A stretch of 64,000 bases of DNA from Bimastos eiseni. Lineage: Eukaryota; Annelida; Clitellata; Crassiclitellata; Lumbricidae. The notes below the pieces were generated by a model, which did no database searches, was not told where the DNA came from, and saw only the letters and a list, made by a program, of their open reading frames with translations. The stretch lies in the NCBI GenBank assembly GCA_959347315.1, contig OY365818.1, positions 2,193,722-2,257,721 of the forward strand. Reading direction: 5' to 3'. The position numbers were made by a program, and so were the translations under genes. Positions 58,975 through 64,000 of this stretch are shown here, piece by piece (positions within the stretch are counted from its first letter, which is position 1; each line of letters begins with the position of its first letter).

Positions 58975-60415
58975 GAGTCTGCAGGTATACTCACAACCGC
59001 GGTAACCCGTACCCGACCCGTACTCGCGTATGCGGGTACGTATTTTACGGATCGGGTCAGATACGGGTAGACTAATCACGGGTATGTGTATACCCGCTTT
59101 TACCCGTATCAACGTCAGGTTTTGGGGTTACAATGTAACCGTTAAATAATTTAAATAATGTTGGTGAATCCTGCGTCCATAAAGAATTTATTATCATTAT
59201 AGACAAACTGGCTCATTCGAAATCTAAGTACTATATATCTGCATTTAATGTTTCCCTTCTTCTTTGATTGCATGTTAATCGCTGGTTTTATCATTTCCCT
59301 TCCTCTTCCTATCCCTGCTAATCATCCTGCTCACCCTCCTGTACCTTTTCGCCTCCTTCACTTCTTCTTTTTCCTGCTCCTAATTTTTGCTCCTGCTTCT
59401 GCTCCTCCTGCACATCTTTCTCTCCCTCTTACTCTCCATTTTCTTCTTCTTCCACTATTTTGTCCTCATCTTCCTCCTCTATGTTGTCCTTCCCTTCATT
59501 TTCATATTCCAGCTTTTCCTTCTGCTTTGACCGCAAACAACTGTCTCTCCTTATCTCCCCTTTCTTTCTTGTTTTCTTGTTTTCCTACTCCTCGTCCTAC
59601 TCTTCTTCCTCTACACCTCAAGTTCTGCACTCCGCTTCTTCCTCTTCTTCCTCTTTTCTTCCTCTCTCTCTTCATCCTGCCTCCGAATTGCTCTTCCTCC
59701 TCCTGCTTCTCCTTCTGCTGCTGCCCCTTTTTCTGCCTCTCCTTCCCTTCCTCTTCCACTTACCCCTTCTCTAGCTTCCAGTCTCCTCCTCTTCCTCTCC
59801 TTCTTTTCCTTTATCCCCCTCAACTTCCTTCTTCTTCTTCTGCATCCGCCGCCATCGCTAACCTGTCATTGACGCTGCTGTTGCTGTTGTTGTTGCTGCT
59901 ACTACTACGACAACAGCGTAATGATTAGTAAGTTGTGATCGTATTACCCTGGAAGGCAGCAAGACTATGAAAAAGCACGCTAATGACGTCACGGTTACAT
60001 TAATAGCACAGTGTCAATGAGAAGATAAGCCTGCGAGGGAGAGGACTATAGTCACCCGCTTTCATATGCCGATGCCGTGGAAATAAAGTCGCTCGTATTT
60101 CATCATCACAGGACACAAGATAGTCAATCGACGGAACAATAATTTGTAATAAAAATCGATCGAATCTTTTAATACAACGACCTGAAAAATACGCGATTTT
60201 ACCCTAGAAATATGCCAGAAATATTCCGTTGGTCGTATTGGCTGACTGCCCGGGCAATGAGATCGATTCTCGGTTGCCCGACATTCCGAAAAAATGCGCA
60301 ATTTTCTACATGTCATTACAATAATATCCGCACGTTCAAGTACCCGGGTAACCGACCGCGCGGGTCGACGGGTACCCGGGTCGTGATTTCAACATCTTTT
60401 GACAGCCTTAATTAA
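58975..60415. mobile_element. Non-autonomous element with gggtacccg-rich ends, copy 2
   Basis: Long homologue of 47320-48735, including the CT-rich interior and the acgacaacagcgtaatg block. It belongs to the same segmental duplication, not to an independent insertion. The preceding CA run is at 58875-58920. Confidence 0.5.
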
Positions 60416-61201
60416 GCGCACCACAGCACAGGACCAAGATAGAAATGGTAGCCTAAGCAGATCGTTGATATTTAAAGGGTGGAATTATGACAATATTCAC
60501 GGTCATTATGTATTATATATATATAAATCATATTTATCTGAATAATTTCCTATAGTTTAGAAAACCATATTAGGACGATAAATACGGAAGGGGTCTACTT
60601 AAGTCTACTGTGGCTCCAAACAGCAATTTTGCAATTCCTAAAGAACTTAGTTAAGTAGTCTACTCAGTCAATTATCAGCCTACTATGGTTATTGTACAAC
60701 CAGGAAGCTGCAAAGCCCTTATGGTTCACAGATCTATTCTTTTACACAGAGGAGCATGAGCATCCTTATAACCAGGGACGACGAACAGAGATGTCGAGGG
60801 TGACAAGTTCCCCTATCTTTGACAGAGAGGGGACAATCTATACCTGTGTCCCCCACATTTCCTACTCCTCTCATTGGGTGTCCCCCCACTTGTCAAGCGA
60901 GATCGTCACCTTTGCTCAAAACACAAAGATCAGGAGGTGGACAACTTTTCCGTTCGAAACGAGCGCATTGCTTGCACTGTAAGAGTGCCACAAGGATCTG
61001 TCTTCAGTCCTTTATTGATAGGAAGAGGACATATTAGAGCTGTTGAATTAAATCTCACCATGAACGTAAAATGTAGCCTCGTTCCCTTCAGGACTTTTGC
61101 ATGACATAAAAGTTCAGAGTAGCTAGAAATATCATCACACAAAGACGATTTTTGAAAACCGGCTCTAATATTTAAATGCACGAATCGTAATGACAATTCA
61201 C

Positions 61202-61255
61202 TTATATCCACTTGTATAAAGCAGTGAGAAGGATAATGATGACGATAAATTTCAT
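61202..61255 (-). pseudogene. Unit F leader exon (type 1), donor lost
   Basis: MKFIVIIILLTALYKWI then TAA. The acag|gtnagt junction of its paralogues reads atacaagt. Confidence 0.68.
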
Positions 61256-61639
61256 TCATTAGGAATGATTATTACTTCTGTATGAGGCCCGTAGAGCACG
61301 GCAGACCATTGTCAAGCAAGGATAGTGATTTTACAGCTAACTCAGTTTGATGGATCTGAAATACCACAGGAAACCTCAGCCAAATTTCAAGGTGCATGCA
61401 TTGATGAACCCGCTGTTTGTCATTAATAAGGATGTTCGTTAAGATATTAGTTTAAAACTGTAACTCCTGTATATCGTCTCTGTGTGCAGGCCAGCCAACG
61501 GGGGCATGGGTGGAAAATGCCGAGGGGTCCTCTTGTGTTAGTGTTGGTGTGTTTGTGACTCATATCCTGTAGGTCTGTTATTAAATGGTCTTCGATGAAA
61601 CTTCAATTGATTTCATACATATCTTTCATCTAACCACTG

Positions 61640-61800
61640 TGTATGTATACATGTATGTATTTATGTATGTATGAATGTATGTCTTGATGCATGTATGGAT
61701 GTATGTATATATGTATGTATGTATACATGTATGTATGTATGTATGTATGTATGTATGTATGTATGTCTCAATGTATGTATGTATGTATGTATGTAGCGTT
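61640..61800. repeat. (GTAT)n microsatellite
   Basis: Imperfect tetranucleotide gtat/gtatgtat repeats. Confidence 0.92.
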
Positions 61801-61974
61801 TTCTGTTATTGAAGCATTATAATATCTAGTTAAGAACTAAAACTGTAAGCTAACATTGAATTGTATAAGTTACTCAACACTTCCTACTAGCATATTCGGT
61901 GGTGCTTAGTGATCCTGAGGAAAGAGCTTGCTCATGATTCATATAAAAAAAGTTAATAACAGAAATTGATTGCA

Positions 61975-62225
61975 CGTGGTGCTATTTAACAACACCCATG
62001 CGACACACCTATAAATTCCCACTAATTAGCGTTCACACGAGACCTATTTATTAAATTTTTGATTGCCCTTATGTCCACAGTTAAGGATTTCGCTTCATCG
62101 ATATAGCATTTGCGTATTGTATTCTGCACTTGTAGCATTTAGTGAGTTAGTATTGGCTGCTGGTCTAAATGTTTATAACTTAGATTGACATAATTATTAT
62201 TGGTGATATGTTTCCACTATTACCA
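61975..62225. repeat. 3' flank of unit G, homologous to 15830-16200
   Basis: See the entry at 15830. It links the first and last units of the array. Confidence 0.6.
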
Positions 62226-62395
62226 GGGCCGCCGACAGAAATTCTGGGCCCAAGGCAGGATAGTCACGGGTCTCTAAGTTGTCTATAGGCTTTATGATCA
62301 ACTTTATTTTGGGCTCAGTACGGGCCCCTAGAAAGTTTCCGAGCCCCAGGGCATTTGCCTCTACCCTCCTCTCGTCGGGCCTGTCTAAAACCAAT
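62222..62395. repeat. Candidate interspersed repeat, gggccgccgacag
   Basis: GC-rich island with ccagggccgccgacagaaat, attctgggcccaaggcagg and tcgtcgggcctg blocks in AT-rich DNA. It looks like a small transposon; the ends are not resolved. Confidence 0.3.
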
Positions 62396-62434
62396 TAAAT
62401 AGTGTTCCGATCTCGCCGCAAACAACTCCGTCTC

Positions 62435-62670
62435 GTAAACGAATGCAAAAAAATTTAATAATTATTGTAATTCCTTGCGTTAACTCCGTAAAGTTCCTTG
62501 GTATCCAGATTGATCAGCTTCTCCCATGGAAGCAGAAAACAAAACGGTGTAGACAGAAGGAATTTATTGCTTATCACCGATTTCAAACAAGTAAAAGTCT
62601 AATGTTATGTAAATTTTATGCAATTTTAAATGTGTGTAGTAAATCATCTTCAAAACCTGCCTCATAAATG
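62435..62670 (+). mobile_element. LINE reverse transcriptase C-terminal fragment
   Basis: The plus frame has NSVKFLGIQIDQLLPWKQ, the usual V-K-x-L-G-x-x-I-D motif after the RT catalytic region. It is followed by sequence similar to 39940-40200. Confidence 0.6.
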
Positions 62671-62897
62671 CCTAGGCACAAGTATGCATTCATTGCGTCA
62701 TTATTATTTATACATGACTGCTTATTAATTTTTTCAAGCCAACACACACCACGTTGTTATTGCATTAAATTGGTTGCTGCCGATTTGAGATAAAAATGCA
62801 TGAAGCAATATAAAGGAAACTTTCTCCTTTAAGTAGAAATCGTGCGTTCACAACTTCACATATAGACACGACCGTGAGATTCTTGAAAATATTCTTC

Positions 62898-62939
<42 letters not shown>

Positions 62940-62940
62940 G
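62898..62940. repeat. (TA)n microsatellite
   Basis: About 20 TA units. Confidence 0.92.
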
Positions 62941-63140
62941 AATATATATGCATACAGGCCTATTAAGAATTGAGATAATCGTAAATATGGTCATGGTTTC
63001 AAGACAAGTTACAAATTGAAATTGAAGGAGAAATATCCCTCGATGAGAAAGTAATATACTTTTGGTGTCACGCCATTAATATTTTTGCTCACTCTAACAT
63101 CAAAGTATATTTAGGCCATCGCATATGTGCGCAAAGTTGA

Positions 63141-63254
63141 CTAAGGCCTTGAACTTTTCTTTGGCTTGGCTATCTGCCTTTGTTCCAGCGAAGCATATTC
63201 ATTGACGTCTCTATCTTCTCCCAAACTTGCGTAAGCTGACTCTTGTTCTCCAGC
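63141..63254 (-). CDS. Unit G terminal exon, ITAM-like tail
   Basis: AGEQ, ESAYASLGEDRDVNEYASL, then EQRQIAKPKKSSRP and TAG. Closest to unit A in its first residues. Confidence 0.76.
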   Translation of the reverse strand, partial: AGEQESAYASLGEDRDVNEYASLEQRQIAKPKKSSRP

Positions 63255-63648
63255 CTACAACAACCACAAAAGAGCTTCAGACCGGTCTTAATTTGGACGA
63301 ATAAGTAAGTAAACATCGTTTGGAGTTCACCTATGACTTTTCGATTCACACAATACAGACTGTCAGTGAAAACACCAGTCAACAGGAATATTGGACGTTT
63401 GTATACAAATAACTTTTCTTTACATCCTGATTACCAACGAGCGCATTGAAAGAGTATGATGGCATTAACATTATAATTGTGATTGTAACCTCAGACAAAT
63501 ATATGGCCAAAGCAGCGTGCTTCGTTTTGGCAATTGATCAACAAATGTCTCACTAATGAAGCGTGTGTCCTAGGAATTGAGCGATCCACATTTGATCGTT
63601 GATGAGACGAAGGACTCATCTCATGATCTACGTTCTGCGCAGCGCCAT
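63141..63648 (-). CDS. IgSF receptor unit G, 3' end only (runs off the window)
   Basis: Cytoplasmic exon 63648-63554 (GAAQNVDHEMSPSSHQRSNV, DRSIPRTHASL, donor gtgaga) and terminal exon 63254-63141 are both open and in phase. The membrane and Ig exons must lie to the right of 64000. Confidence 0.74.
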
Positions 63649-64000
63649 CTGCAAAACAAGTATACAAGTCTACAATTAATATATTATTGCTTTTGTATTG
63701 TTGCCACTAAAGAAATATATATATAGTAGATATTGCCAGGGTCTCAAAGCGAGTTATATTAATATAACATATAGTTATTATATAAATTTAGCTCCACAGA
63801 GGAAAACCGTTAGTGTCACACTCAACGCAAATCAACACAATGCTAAATTGCATCAAGTACAGAACATTTCTAAATTAGAAAATATTGACAAGAGACCGTT
63901 GTGTCATTCAGATTATATAGTTTTTTTTGTGGCGCTCTGAAATAGAAATTTGCCATATAATTACTGTTTGCTTCCTTGATATCAATATATGCTGGGAAGT

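Larger units (their letters stand above)
53829..61255 (-). pseudogene. IgSF receptor unit F, one nonsense codon in V and damaged leaders
   Basis: Exons: leaders 61255-61202 (type 1) and 58607-58560 (type 2), V 57829-57509, Ig2 56788-56459, Ig3 55843-55574, TM 55084-54947, cytoplasmic 54497-54403, tail 53909-53829. All splice sites from V to the tail look good. V has TAA near its end (GIETH then stop; unit E has a Lys codon there). The type 1 leader has lost its donor and runs into a stop; the type 2 leader has lost its ATG. The decay is recent and light, and functional alleles are conceivable. Confidence 0.74.

Overview
This is a eukaryotic (invertebrate animal) genomic window: split genes with GT-AG introns, many short AT/ATT/GA microsatellites, LINE tails, tRNA-derived SINEs and hAT-type DNA transposons, and no prokaryotic features. 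The short word taggccta recurs throughout. From memory this is common in echinoderm and hemichordate DNA, so a non-vertebrate deuterostome would fit, but the species is not proven.

Region 1 (1-5500, + strand): the last six coding exons of a polypyrimidine tract-binding protein (PTBP/hephaestus family), covering the second half of RRM3 and all of RRM4. Region 2 (5.6-7.1 kb): fossil hAT and LINE debris. Region 3 (8.9-15.3 kb, - strand): six exons of a class I cytokine receptor with the gp130-like order signal peptide, Ig domain, cytokine-receptor domain, FN3. No membrane or cytoplasmic exon was found for it. Region 4 (16.5-64 kb, - strand): a tandem array of seven units (A to G, left to right) of one IgSF receptor family.

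The complete unit plan is leader, V-like Ig, second Ig, third Ig, Gly-rich stalk plus transmembrane exon, a short cytoplasmic exon, and a terminal exon with two YxxL motifs at canonical ITAM spacing (ESAYASLGEDRDVNEYASL and variants). Exons from leader to transmembrane are joined in phase 1, and the last junction is phase 0. Unit B (22.5-30.5 kb) reads open through every exon and predicts 432 residues. Unit A is gutted by an LTR-like element. C, D and F carry nonsense, frameshift or leader damage. E has an intact ectodomain but no membrane or tail exons. G runs off the right edge. Six terminal exons are present, and in all six the double-tyrosine motif is intact even where the ectodomain is decayed.

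The array grew by duplicating blocks of roughly 9-12 kb. The same LINE tail lies between units in four spacers, and 45-49 kb and 57.9-61 kb are long near-copies. Taken together the window holds an apparently immune-type locus: a gp130-like cytokine receptor beside a birth-and-death array of self-signalling, ITAM-bearing Ig receptors. Exon boundaries were read by eye from splice consensus, phase and comparison between paralogues. Expression is untested.
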